A DNA stretch of 64,000 nt from NCBI RefSeq assembly GCF_039523035.1, contig NZ_BAAAEN010000018.1, positions 1-64,000 of the forward strand, in the 5' to 3' direction. The first letter of the stretch is position 1. Each line of letters begins with the position of its first letter. Source of the stretch: Pigmentiphaga daeguensis (GTDB lineage Bacteria > Pseudomonadota > Gammaproteobacteria > Burkholderiales > Burkholderiaceae_B). Shown in pieces: positions 51,992 to 60,588 of the stretch. The position numbers and the translations under genes are program-made. The notes beneath the pieces were generated by a model, which did no database searches, was not told where the DNA came from, and saw only the letters and a program-made list of their open reading frames with translations.

Positions 51992-52747
51992 TCAGTCCAG
52001 GCGGGCTCGGGGTTGCGCGCCGGCGGCATTGAGGACGGATGCATGGCGGCTGGACGCGGCGATGTCCAGGCGGGCCTGGGCGACCTCTTGCATATGCCGG
52101 GCGATGGTGGCGCGGCGCTCGGCCAGCACCAACCGCTTGGTCAGGCGATTGGCATGGAAGGAATTGCCTGCCAGCTTGCGCGCCAGCGCCAAGGCTTCGG
52201 CATAGGGATCGGCGGCGACCCGGTTCACCAGGCGGATGGCCTGCGCTTCTTCGGCCGAGTAGGCCCGGCCGGTCAGCATGATCTCGAGCGCGGCCGCTTC
52301 GCCCACCAGGCCGGGCAACGTGATGTCGCTGATGCCGGATAGCATGCCGTGTTCGACTTCGGGGAAGGACAGGCGCGCGTCCGGGCCGGCGATGCGCAGA
52401 TCGCAATGGATGGCCAGCGTCAGGCCAAAACCGATGACATAGCCATGCAGGGCGGCGACCACGGGCTTGGTGAGTTCCACGCCCACGGACGGAATCGCGT
52501 TGGCCAGGATGTCGGTGCCGACGGTGCCGCCGGTCTCTTTCATCGCCTTGAAATCGGAGCCGGCCGAGAATGCCCGGGGGCCTGCCCCCCGCATCACCAC
52601 GGCCCGGACCTCGTCACGCGCCTCGGCCTGCCGCCATATGTCCGCCAGCGCCTGCTTGTGCGCGGCGTCCAGCGCATTCAGCCGCTCGGGACGATTCAGC
52701 GTGACGACGAACACGCCATCGCCCATGCCTTCGAATTCGATGCTCAT
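51992..52747 (-). CDS. Enoyl-CoA hydratase/isomerase family protein (crotonase)
   Basis: A 251-residue crotonase from the ATG at 52747. The oxyanion motif GAGPRAFSAGSDFKAM and second segment LHGYVIGFGLTLAIHCDLRIAG are present, with SFPEVEHGM at the place of the catalytic acid. It is divergent from an acyl-CoA ligase gene, suggesting the ligase activates a carboxylic acid that the crotonase then processes. Confidence 0.88.
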   Translation of the reverse strand: MSIEFEGMGDGVFVVTLNRPERLNALDAAHKQALADIWRQAEARDEVRAVVMRGAGPRAFSAGSDFKAMKETGGTVGTDILANAIPSVGVELTKPVVAALHGYVIGFGLTLAIHCDLRIAGPDARLSFPEVEHGMLSGISDITLPGLVGEAAALEIMLTGRAYSAEEAQAIRLVNRVAADPYAEALALARKLAGNSFHANRLTKRLVLAERRATIARHMQEVAQARLDIAASSRHASVLNAAGAQPRARLD

Positions 52748-52804
52748 CGATTGCTCCGCCGTGCCCCGGTTGCAAGGCACATCCTGGACGATTTTAGGAA
52801 GAGT

Positions 52805-52833
52805 TTGTATAGAGCACAACTTGTGTTTATTAT
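52805..52833 (+). promoter_or_regulatory. Promoter of the acyl-CoA ligase gene with palindromic operator
   Basis: TTGTAT (52805-52810) and TATTAT (52828-52833) are 17 bases apart. Inside the spacer lies the palindrome CACAA-C-TTGTG (52815-52825), placed to block or modulate polymerase. It is a candidate operator for the IclR protein encoded downstream. Confidence 0.5.
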
Positions 52834-52859
52834 GAACATATCGCCCTTCATCGCCCGCC

Positions 52860-54389
52860 ATGAGCATCCCCGCGCTTCTCGAACAAGCCCGCCGGGCCTG
52901 GCCCGACCGCTGCGCCCTGATCGACGCGGACAGCGGCCGAAGCTACGGCTTTCCCGAACTGGTGGGCGAAGTGTTCGCCTTCTCGCACCGGCTGCTCGCG
53001 GCGTTCGACACCCGGCCGGGCGACCGCGTCGCGCTGCTGGGAGACGCAACGCCGGCTTTCCTGTTCGCCGACTATGGCGTGATGAGCGCGGGCCGCGTCC
53101 GGGTATCGCTGGACCCTGCCCTCGACCCGGCCGAACACCTCGCCCAGTTGCACGACTCCGGCGCGAAGGTGCTGCTGTACTGCCCGTCGCACGCCGACCG
53201 GGTGCAGGCGCTGCGACCGGGCCTGCAGGACTGCGGCATCGATGCCCGTCCGCTCGACAGCCTGGCGGGCGAAGCCGGGGCGGCCACGACCGGCCTGCAT
53301 CCACCTGTCCCATGCGAACCGGACCGGATCGCGGCGCTGAACTACACGGGCGGCACCACGGGCATGCCCAAGGCCGTCGTGCATACGCACGGCAGCTATG
53401 CAGCGGCCCTTCACAACATCGTGGCGGCGCGCCGGCCATGGACGGGCGACCGGATGCTGAACATGCGGCCGCTCTGGCCGATCGCGGCGATATCGCTGCT
53501 GGCCCATCTGCTGCAAGGCGGCACGCTCATCCTCGGCGGCCATTTCGAGCCCCGGCGCTTTCTCGAGCTGGCGGCGCGATACCGGCCGACCTGCACATCG
53601 CTGGTCCCCACGCACCTGGTCCGCATCCTCAGGGTGCTGCCCGACGTGCACGTCGATCTCGGCTCGCTGGCCTGCATCGAAATCGGCGCCGCCGCCATGC
53701 CGCCGGAACTGTTCGAGCAGGCAGTGGCCGCCTTCGGTCCCGTTTTTTCCGTCATCTATGGGCTGACCGAAGCACCGTGGACCTGCTATCGGCCGCCGTC
53801 CGCCGCCTCCGAACTGCTGGCCGATCCGGCCGGCACGCTGGGACTGGTCGGCCCCACGACCGACCGCGCCGAAATCGCCATCGGCGACGGCCGTACCGTC
53901 CTGCCCGCGGGCACGGTCGGCGAAGTGCTGATACGCGGCGGCCACGTCATGCAAGGCTATTGGAACCAGCCGGAGCTGACGGCTGCCGTGCTGGACGGCG
54001 CATGGTTCCACACCGGCGACCTGGGCTGTCTCGACGCCCGGGGCCGATTGCGCATACAGGGACGAGCCAAGGCCATCATCCGCACGGGCGGTAAATCGGT
54101 GCAGCCGGCCGAGGTGGAGCAGGTGCTGTGCAGCCATCCTTCGGTGCTCGAAGCCGCGGTCGTCGGCATCGCGGACCCCGAGTGGGGAGAAATCGTCGCC
54201 GCCGCCATCGTCGCGCGGCCCGGCTCCCGCCCCAGCCACGACGAGCTGGCGGCGTTCTGCCGGGAACGCCTGTCCGCGCACAAGCGCCCCAAGCGCACGG
54301 TGTTCATGGACGCCCTGCCGCGCTCCCATTACGGTAAAGTGTTGACCCGGAAGGTCCAGGACGCGATCGCCGCCGCCCGCCAAGACTGA
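52860..54389 (+). CDS. AMP-dependent acyl-CoA synthetase/ligase
   Basis: A 509-residue adenylate-forming enzyme. Core motifs occur in order: LNYTGGTTGMPKAVVHTHG, YGLTEAPWTCY, WFHTGDLGCLD, GRAKAIIRTGGKSVQPAEVE and the catalytic Lys in SHYGKVLTRK. It converts a carboxylic acid to its CoA thioester. It lies between a divergent crotonase and a downstream IclR gene. Confidence 0.9.
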   Translation: MSIPALLEQARRAWPDRCALIDADSGRSYGFPELVGEVFAFSHRLLAAFDTRPGDRVALLGDATPAFLFADYGVMSAGRVRVSLDPALDPAEHLAQLHDSGAKVLLYCPSHADRVQALRPGLQDCGIDARPLDSLAGEAGAATTGLHPPVPCEPDRIAALNYTGGTTGMPKAVVHTHGSYAAALHNIVAARRPWTGDRMLNMRPLWPIAAISLLAHLLQGGTLILGGHFEPRRFLELAARYRPTCTSLVPTHLVRILRVLPDVHVDLGSLACIEIGAAAMPPELFEQAVAAFGPVFSVIYGLTEAPWTCYRPPSAASELLADPAGTLGLVGPTTDRAEIAIGDGRTVLPAGTVGEVLIRGGHVMQGYWNQPELTAAVLDGAWFHTGDLGCLDARGRLRIQGRAKAIIRTGGKSVQPAEVEQVLCSHPSVLEAAVVGIADPEWGEIVAAAIVARPGSRPSHDELAAFCRERLSAHKRPKRTVFMDALPRSHYGKVLTRKVQDAIAAARQD

Positions 54390-54418
54390 ACTCCCTTTAG
54401 CGTGAACAGGCCCTAGCC

Positions 54419-55195
54419 TTGCAGACGACGCCAGAACACCGCCAGCCGGATGCCGACAGCACCGGACGGGTGCAATCCATAGACCGCGCCTTCATGGTGC
54501 TGCGCGAACTGGCCAGCACGCCCCAGGGCGCCACGGCGCTGGACCTGTCGCGCCGCACGGGCATAGAACGGACCACCGTCCATCGCCTGCTCAAGACACT
54601 CGTGCACTGGGACATGGTCACGGCCGACGACGGCGCCTATGCCTTGGGCCCCGAGTGCCTGCTGTTCGCCACGGCGCACGCCAGCCGGCTCAACGTGCGG
54701 CGCGCGGCGCTGCCCTACGCGGTCGAACTGCAGGAGAAAGTCCTGCACGGCCGTTCCGCGCTGGTGTCGATCTCGGTGCCGGCGCGCGACCGGGTCATCA
54801 TCGTCGAACGCATCTGGACGCCGCGCACGCCGATGAACGTCATCATCGATATCGGCAACCAGTTCCCTATCGACGATTGCGCCAGCGGCAAAGCCATCCT
54901 GTCCACGTATGCCGACGACCTGTGCCTGGCCACGCTGGGCCAGGCCCGTTTCGACAAGGTCCGCCCCGCGCTGCGGAAAATCCGCCAGGCAGGGGGATTC
55001 TGCGCCACCGTGGGCCAGTACAAGCGCGGGCTGGCCTCGCTCGCCTGCCCCTTCCAAGGACGAAGCCCGGCGGCGCTCGGCGCCATCGTCGTCTCCGGAC
55101 TGGACCTGGATGACTGCCTGGACACGGGCTCGTCGCTGGCACAGCACCTGTACCGAGCGTGCGAGAACGTCTCGTCCGCGCTCCAGCACGGCTGA
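54419..55195 (+). CDS. IclR-family transcriptional regulator
   Basis: A 258-residue regulator with a TTG start at 54419. The winged helix includes TALDLSRRTGIERTTVHRLL, and the effector domain contains DDCASGKAILSTYAD and SLACPFQGRSPAALGAIVVSG. It follows the acyl-CoA ligase by 30 bases and converges on the racemase gene, so either or both neighbouring units may be its targets. Confidence 0.9.
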   Translation: MQTTPEHRQPDADSTGRVQSIDRAFMVLRELASTPQGATALDLSRRTGIERTTVHRLLKTLVHWDMVTADDGAYALGPECLLFATAHASRLNVRRAALPYAVELQEKVLHGRSALVSISVPARDRVIIVERIWTPRTPMNVIIDIGNQFPIDDCASGKAILSTYADDLCLATLGQARFDKVRPALRKIRQAGGFCATVGQYKRGLASLACPFQGRSPAALGAIVVSGLDLDDCLDTGSSLAQHLYRACENVSSALQHG

Positions 55196-55208
55196 CGCCG
55201 CGCGGCCG

Positions 55209-55925
55209 TCAGGCCGCCGGGTAGCGGCGCGGCCGCAGTCCCGCCTGGAACCAGTTGATCAGCGATACGCCGTCGAACACCGGAATGCCGAAGCGCTCCG
55301 CGATGTCGGCGCTGAACGGCGTCATGTTGGCGCACTCGGACACGATGGCGCCGACGTCCGGATGGCGGTCCAGCAGCCGCTCGGCGGCCTGGAGCACCTC
55401 GACACGCATCGCCTCGTGGCGCGGCACGACATCGCCCGACTTGATGGCGGTGACGAATACCGAGTCGGCCGGCATGCCCTCGACGGGCGTGCCGGCATCC
55501 ACGCCCACCGCCTCCAGGTGCGAGGCATGCAGGCTCTCCTTGCTGAAGGTCAGTATCCCCACCCGCTTGTCCGGCGCGATCAGGCGCTGCGCCAGCGGAA
55601 CCTGGAGCAGGCTGCTGGAGGCCACGGGCACGCCGCAGGCCGCCGCCAGTTCCCGCTGGTACAAGGCCAGGAAACCGCAAGTCGTGGCGATGCCGTCGAC
55701 GCCGCCGGCGACCAGGTCCCGCGCCGCGGCCTTGAAGTCGTCCAGCAACCCCGAGGATTCCAGCGCCATCATCTTGTCCGGCGTCGCGCCTTCGACGATG
55801 CGGTACTGCACGGGGAAGTCCCAGGTACCCGCATGGCCGACATCGCCCGGCAGGCGGCAAAACCCGGTCTTGACCATCAGGATGCCGACGGTCACGCCGT
55901 GGAAAGTCTTCTTGCGTCCAGCCAC
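55209..55925 (-). CDS. Aspartate/glutamate racemase family protein
   Basis: A 238-residue protein from GTG at 55925, chosen because GGGGGA lies just upstream; the open frame continues to 56045. Two cysteines typical of the cofactor-independent racemase family occur in GIATTCGFLALYQ and VSECANMTPFSADI. Relatives include hydantoin racemase and maleate isomerase. It is downstream of a Bug gene in the same operon. Confidence 0.82.
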   Translation of the reverse strand: MAGRKKTFHGVTVGILMVKTGFCRLPGDVGHAGTWDFPVQYRIVEGATPDKMMALESSGLLDDFKAAARDLVAGGVDGIATTCGFLALYQRELAAACGVPVASSSLLQVPLAQRLIAPDKRVGILTFSKESLHASHLEAVGVDAGTPVEGMPADSVFVTAIKSGDVVPRHEAMRVEVLQAAERLLDRHPDVGAIVSECANMTPFSADIAERFGIPVFDGVSLINWFQAGLRPRRYPAA

Positions 55926-55944
55926 CGTTGTTCCCCCGTCCCGA

Positions 55945-56919
55945 TCACTTGGGTTCGATCTTCGCATCCGCGACAGCCTGCGCGTACTTCTTGCTTTCCT
56001 GCCGGACATAGTCGCCGAACTGCTTGCCCGTGACCGTGCCGGCAACCATCCCCTGCTTGTCCAGCCAGGCCTTGAATTGCGACGATCCCAGCACCTTCGT
56101 CAAGCCAGCCTGGATACGCCTGGACACGGCTTCGGGCATGCCGGCGGGGCCCCACATGCCGTACCACGAGACGAAGTCCATGTCGGGCACGCCAGCCTCG
56201 CCCAGGGTGGGCACCGAAGGCAACAGCGCGCTGCGGCGCTCGCCCGTGACGGCGATGGCCTTCAGGCGGCCGGTACTGACGAAGGGCAAGGTGGTCAGCA
56301 CGGGATCCATGATCGCGCTCAACTGGCCGCCCACGATGTCCGTCAGCGCGGGGGCGGACCCCTTGTAGATCACCATCGGGATCGACGTGCCCGCCCGGAC
56401 GTTGAAGGTTTCCATGGCCAGGTGGCCGCCGGAACCGAAGCCCCCCACGCCAAAGTTGATCTTGTCCGGATGCGCCTTGGCCTCCTTGATAAAATCGCCG
56501 ACCGTGGCGATGCCGCTTTGCGGCGACACGACGAAGACCAGGGGTGTGCTGGCCACCATGCCGATGGGCGTGAAGTCCTTGTGCAGATCGAAGCGCTGCT
56601 TCTCTTTCATTACGAGCGGGTTGACGATGACCGTGCTGGCCGTCAGCAGCAGCACATGGCCATCGGGCTCGGCGCCGGCGACATATTCCGCGCCGATGTT
56701 GCCGGAGGCTCCCGCCCGGTTCTCGACCACCACCTGCTGCCCGAACTCCTCGGACAACTGCGCGGCAAGCGCGCGCGACAGGGCATCGACCGTTCCACCC
56801 GGAACATAGGGCGCGACGATTCGCACCGGCTTGACGGGGAACCCCTGCGCCGATGCCGTGCCCGCCGCAAGAGCAAGGACAGCCGCCGCGCCCGCCGCCA
56901 TTCTCTTCATCATCATCAT
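55945..56919 (-). CDS. Bug/TctC-family periplasmic solute-binding protein
   Basis: A 324-residue secreted protein that starts with four Met codons in a row (56919 downward) and has a signal peptide ending near AGTASAQ. Motifs are FPVKPVRIVAPYVPGG, VVVENRAGASGNIGA and YKGSAPALTDIVGGQ. It precedes the racemase gene by about 20 bases. The run of ATG codons leaves the exact start uncertain by up to three residues. Confidence 0.92.
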   Translation of the reverse strand: MMMMKRMAAGAAAVLALAAGTASAQGFPVKPVRIVAPYVPGGTVDALSRALAAQLSEEFGQQVVVENRAGASGNIGAEYVAGAEPDGHVLLLTASTVIVNPLVMKEKQRFDLHKDFTPIGMVASTPLVFVVSPQSGIATVGDFIKEAKAHPDKINFGVGGFGSGGHLAMETFNVRAGTSIPMVIYKGSAPALTDIVGGQLSAIMDPVLTTLPFVSTGRLKAIAVTGERRSALLPSVPTLGEAGVPDMDFVSWYGMWGPAGMPEAVSRRIQAGLTKVLGSSQFKAWLDKQGMVAGTVTGKQFGDYVRQESKKYAQAVADAKIEPK

Positions 56920-56991
56920 GAACGCTTCCTCTGGCCGATGGAAGGAGCCGGAGCATCTGCGGGGATGCATGCCGGCACCCTCGGTTGATTG

Positions 56992-57017
56992 TTCGCAATA
57001 TGGACAATATGTGCGAA
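56992..57017. promoter_or_regulatory. Inverted repeat upstream of the Bug-racemase operon
   Basis: TTCGCA and TGCGAA are inverted across 14 bases, with an inner AATAT element on both sides. The repeat lies about 75-100 bases upstream of the Bug start. Sites of this style are used by IclR-type regulators, and an IclR gene lies at the other end of the operon. Confidence 0.45.
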
Positions 57018-57096
57018 TCACGGCTAGGTTATGCGCGACGCTCCGTCCGGTCAACGAATTTTTAGGAAGAGATTCATGGCGTCCGGAAATGAGGCG

Positions 57097-58752
57097 TCAC
57101 GGCTCGGCCGACGTCGCGGGCAACAAGGCCGACAGCGTTTCCAGCGTGTCGGCCTCTTCCACCGGCTTGTCCTGCCGCCAGCGCAACATGCGCGGAAAGC
57201 GCACCGCGATGCCGCTCTTGTGGCGCGTGCTGCGCGCGATCCCTTCGAATCCCAGTTCGAACACCAGGGTCGGCAGTACGCTGCGGACCGGTCCGAAGGT
57301 CTCCTGCGTGGTCTTGCGCACGATGGCATCCACCTGGCGGATCTCGTCGTCGGTCAGGCCCGAATAGGCCTTGGCGAACGGGACCAGGCCGCGTCCGGGC
57401 GTTCCCGGAGGCGCGTCCCAGACGGCGAAGGTGTAGTCGGTGTAGAGGCTGGCGCGGCGGCCATGCCCCTTCTGGGCGTAGATCAGCACGGCGTCCACCG
57501 AATAGGGATCCACCTTCCATTTCCACCACAGCCCCACGTCCTTGCTGCGCCCCACGCCGTAGCTGCCGCCGGCCTGCTTGAGCATCATGCCTTCCACGCC
57601 GCGCTCGCGCGAGCTCTCGCGCAGCCGGGCGTAGTCTTCCCAGGAGCTCTCCAGCAGCAGCGGACTGGGCAGCAACCCGGCACTTCCGGCGTCGGCCAGC
57701 AATGCGTCCAATGCGGCGCGGCGCTCGCGCTGGGGCCGGGCGCGCCAGTCCTGGCCCTCCAGCTCCAGCAGGTCGTAGGCCAGCAACGCCACGGGTATGT
57801 CGCGCAGGATGCGCGGGGTCAGGGTCTTGCGGCCGATCCGCTGCTGCAATTGCGCGAAGGGCTGCACCCTGCCCTCCTTGTGGACCACGATCTCGCCGTC
57901 CAGGACGGTCCCTTCGGGCAAGGCCGCCGCGGCCTGGAGCAGCTCGGGAAAACGGTCGCTGACCAGTTCCTCGCCGCGCGACCACAGCCAGGCTCCGCCC
58001 GCGCGTCGCACCAGTTGCGCCCGGATTCCGTCCCATTTCCATTCCACCAGCCAATCGGCGGGCGGGCCCAGCAGCCGCTCGAAGTCGGCGATGTCCGCCT
58101 GCAAGGGATGGGCGAGGAAGAACGGATACGGCATCCCGCTTTCCTGGCGGCCGGCAGGCGCCTCGGCCGCGATCAGCGCCAGATAGCCCTGGGCCGAGGG
58201 CAATGCGTTCAGGTCGGTATAGCCCACCATGCGCTGCGCGATCTCCTTCGCGTCCACGCCGGCCAGCTCGGCCAGCACGCGCGTCACCAGCAGCCGCGAC
58301 ACCCCCACGCGGAAGCTGCCGGTGATGAGCTTGGTGAAGACCAGCCGGCCACGCGTGTCGAGCCGGCTCCAGGCCTCCAGCAAGCGGGGCTTCAAGGGTC
58401 CGGGGTCCATGCCGCGCAGCGGCAACAGGCTGTGCTCCATCCAGGCGGCCAGGCTGGCATCGTCAGCGTGCGGCGTGTCGGGCAGCAACAAGGCGATGGT
58501 CTCGGCCAGGTCTCCCACGGCCTGGTAGCTTTCCTCGAACAGCCACTCGGGAACGCCGGCGGCCTCGCGCGCATATTCCTTCAGCAGCTTCGCGGGCACC
58601 AGTTGTCGCGGTTTGCCGCCGGCCAGGAAATACACCGCCCAGGCGGCATCGGCCGGCGGCGCATGGCGCAGGTAGTCGAGCATGGCCGCCCGCTTGCCCA
58701 GGCTGGAGGTCGTGGCGTCGAGCGCGGCATAAAGATCGACGAAGGCTTTCAT
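57097..58752 (-). CDS. ATP-dependent DNA ligase (bacterial LigB/LigC-like repair ligase)
   Basis: A 551-residue ligase. An N-terminal helical DNA-binding domain (residues about 1-200) is followed by the adenylation Lys in VEWKWDGIRAQLV. Then come SRGEELVSDRFPE, LDGEIVVHK, GVEGMMLKQAG and WWKWKVDP, and an OB domain ending in RFPRMLRWRQDK. This is the ligase known in other bacteria to work with a metallo-beta-lactamase exonuclease and the helicase Lhr in damage repair. It overlaps the exonuclease gene by 4 bases. Confidence 0.93.
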   Translation of the reverse strand: MKAFVDLYAALDATTSSLGKRAAMLDYLRHAPPADAAWAVYFLAGGKPRQLVPAKLLKEYAREAAGVPEWLFEESYQAVGDLAETIALLLPDTPHADDASLAAWMEHSLLPLRGMDPGPLKPRLLEAWSRLDTRGRLVFTKLITGSFRVGVSRLLVTRVLAELAGVDAKEIAQRMVGYTDLNALPSAQGYLALIAAEAPAGRQESGMPYPFFLAHPLQADIADFERLLGPPADWLVEWKWDGIRAQLVRRAGGAWLWSRGEELVSDRFPELLQAAAALPEGTVLDGEIVVHKEGRVQPFAQLQQRIGRKTLTPRILRDIPVALLAYDLLELEGQDWRARPQRERRAALDALLADAGSAGLLPSPLLLESSWEDYARLRESSRERGVEGMMLKQAGGSYGVGRSKDVGLWWKWKVDPYSVDAVLIYAQKGHGRRASLYTDYTFAVWDAPPGTPGRGLVPFAKAYSGLTDDEIRQVDAIVRKTTQETFGPVRSVLPTLVFELGFEGIARSTRHKSGIAVRFPRMLRWRQDKPVEEADTLETLSALLPATSAEP

Positions 58753-59789
58753 GCGTCGTCCGCCGGTGTCGCCGGATCGCCGATGTCGCCATCCTCTTCG
58801 TCGCCATCCTCTTCGTCGCCGTACTCGGTGGCGAAGGTCTCGGCATCCAGGCCGCGCTCGCGCAGCCAGCGCACCATGGCGTGCGCGCTGCCATGGGTCA
58901 CGAAGACCCGCTGCGCCCCGGTGGCCTCGATGGCGCGCTGCAAGGCCGGCCAGTCGGCATGGTCGGACAGCACGAAGCCGCGGTCCACGCCCTTGCGTCG
59001 CTGGTTGCCCCGCACCCGCATCCAGCCGCTGGCATAGCCGTCGGAATGATCCCCGAAGCGCCGGAGCCAGGGCGAGCCCTGGGCCGAAGGCGGCGCCAGC
59101 ACCAACGCCCGCCGCAGCATGGACCGGTCGGCAACGTCGGTCACGCGCGGCGCGGCGGGCAAGTCGACGCCGCTGCGGCGATACGCGTCATTGAGCACGG
59201 CCACGGCGCCATGCGCGATGACCGGCCCGATGGCCGGGTCCACGCTGGCCAGGACGCGCTGCGCCTTGCCGAAGGCGTAGCAGAACAGCACCGAGGCGCG
59301 TCCCGCGTCGGCGTTCCGCCGCCACCAGTCGTCGACCTCGCTGAACAGCGCCTCGCGGCCAGGCCAGCGATAGATGGGCAGGCCGAAGGTCGATTCGGTG
59401 ATGAAGACATGGCAGCGCACCGGCTCGAAGGGTGCGCAGGTGGGATCGGCCTCGAGCTTGTAGTCGCCCGATGCCACCCAGACCTCGCCGCGATACTCGA
59501 TGCGCACCTGGGCCGAGCCCAGCACGTGGCCGGCCGGATGCAGGGATACCCTGACCCCGTTCATCTCCACCGCCTGCCCATAGTCCAGCGTCTGCAGCGG
59601 GATGTCGCCCAGGCGGATGCGCAGCACCTGTTCGCCCGCCGCGGCGGCCAGGTAGGCGCCGTGCCCCGCGCGGGCATGGTCGGCGTGGGCATGGGTGATC
59701 ACCGCCCGTTCGACGGGGCGCCACGGATCGATATGGAAGCGCCCGGGCGGGCAGTACAGCCCGTCGCGGGTGGCGACGACGAGATCCAT
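58749..59789 (-). CDS. Ligase-associated DNA exonuclease (metallo-beta-lactamase fold)
   Basis: A 346-residue protein from the ATG at 59789; an in-frame ATG 15 bases earlier is also possible. The metal motif ITHAHADHARAGH is near residue 33, then HPAGHVLGSAQV, SGDYKLEADPTC and LSDHADWPAL, as in Artemis/SNM1-like nucleases. The C-terminus is acidic, with the repeat GDEEDGDEEDG. The helicase and phosphoesterase that often complete this set are not adjacent. Confidence 0.9.
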   Translation of the reverse strand: MDLVVATRDGLYCPPGRFHIDPWRPVERAVITHAHADHARAGHGAYLAAAAGEQVLRIRLGDIPLQTLDYGQAVEMNGVRVSLHPAGHVLGSAQVRIEYRGEVWVASGDYKLEADPTCAPFEPVRCHVFITESTFGLPIYRWPGREALFSEVDDWWRRNADAGRASVLFCYAFGKAQRVLASVDPAIGPVIAHGAVAVLNDAYRRSGVDLPAAPRVTDVADRSMLRRALVLAPPSAQGSPWLRRFGDHSDGYASGWMRVRGNQRRKGVDRGFVLSDHADWPALQRAIEATGAQRVFVTHGSAHAMVRWLRERGLDAETFATEYGDEEDGDEEDGDIGDPATPADDA

Positions 59790-59994
59790 CGGCGGTTTCC
59801 GCATAAGCCAATAACCGGAAGATATGAGCGCCGCCGGGCGGACACAAGCCGGGGGTCGCAAGCGGATGGTTCGGTTCGTGAGCAGATGTGAACGAGCCGC
59901 TTGTACGCCGAGCTTCTGAGCAAATGCGAATTTCTTGGTTGGGTTCCGCGGATGGCTGGCTTATGGTGACAGCCTCGACATTCGGCAGCCCGCC

Positions 59995-60573
59995 ATGCAC
60001 TCGATACTGACCATTACCGGCAGCCCCTCGGCCGTCTCGCGCTCGACCCTGCTGGCCCAGACCCTGGACGCGCACCTGGAACAGGCGGGCTATGCCACCC
60101 GCTCGCTAAACGTGCGCGACCTGCCCGCCCAGGCCTTGCTGTCGGCCGACACCACCGACGCCCATATTGCCGCCGCGCTCCGGTCCCTGGCGCCGGTCGA
60201 TGCCGTGATCATCGCCACGCCCATCTACAAGGCGGCCTACAGTGGAATACTGAAGACCTTCCTGGACCTGCTTCCCCAGACCGCGCTACAGGGCAAGGTC
60301 GTCCTGCCGCTGGCCACGGGAGGCTCGCCGGCCCACCTGCTGGCCGTGGACTATGCCCTGCGGCCCGTGCTGAACGCGCTTGGGGCGCGGCACATACTCA
60401 GCACGGTGTATGCCGCCGATGCGCAGATCACCGGCGACTCGGTCACAGGCTATCAACTCTCGCAGGACATCGCCGCCCGGCTGCTGGGCGGCTTGCGCGA
60501 GCTGAACGCAAGCCTGGGCGTGCGCGTCCCGCGCATCCAGCCGGTGGAAGTGCGGGAACGCCTGTACGCCTGA
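59995..60573 (+). CDS. NADPH-dependent FMN reductase (SsuE-like)
   Basis: A 192-residue flavodoxin-fold reductase from the ATG at 59995. It has LTITGSPSAVSRSTLLAQ (phosphate loop), IIATPIYKAAYSGILKTFLD and LPLATGGSPAHLLAVDYALRPVL, all typical of SsuE/MsuE. SsuE normally supplies FMNH2 to the sulfonate monooxygenase SsuD, but no ssu genes are next to it, so its partner is unknown. Confidence 0.9.
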   Translation: MHSILTITGSPSAVSRSTLLAQTLDAHLEQAGYATRSLNVRDLPAQALLSADTTDAHIAAALRSLAPVDAVIIATPIYKAAYSGILKTFLDLLPQTALQGKVVLPLATGGSPAHLLAVDYALRPVLNALGARHILSTVYAADAQITGDSVTGYQLSQDIAARLLGGLRELNASLGVRVPRIQPVEVRERLYA

Positions 60574-60588
60574 CCCGTCACGGCGGGA

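Noticed and set aside
52848..54383. Long - strand open frame opposite the acyl-CoA ligase
   Set aside because: Shadow of a gene with all adenylation motifs; no recognisable features of its own.
58787..58830. Short repeated TCGTCGCCATCCTCT units as a possible CRISPR or minisatellite
   Set aside because: They are in-frame codons for the acidic tail of the exonuclease, with no spacers.
57031..59037. Long + strand open frame opposite the DNA ligase
   Set aside because: The ligase and exonuclease on the - strand have complete catalytic motifs; this frame has none.
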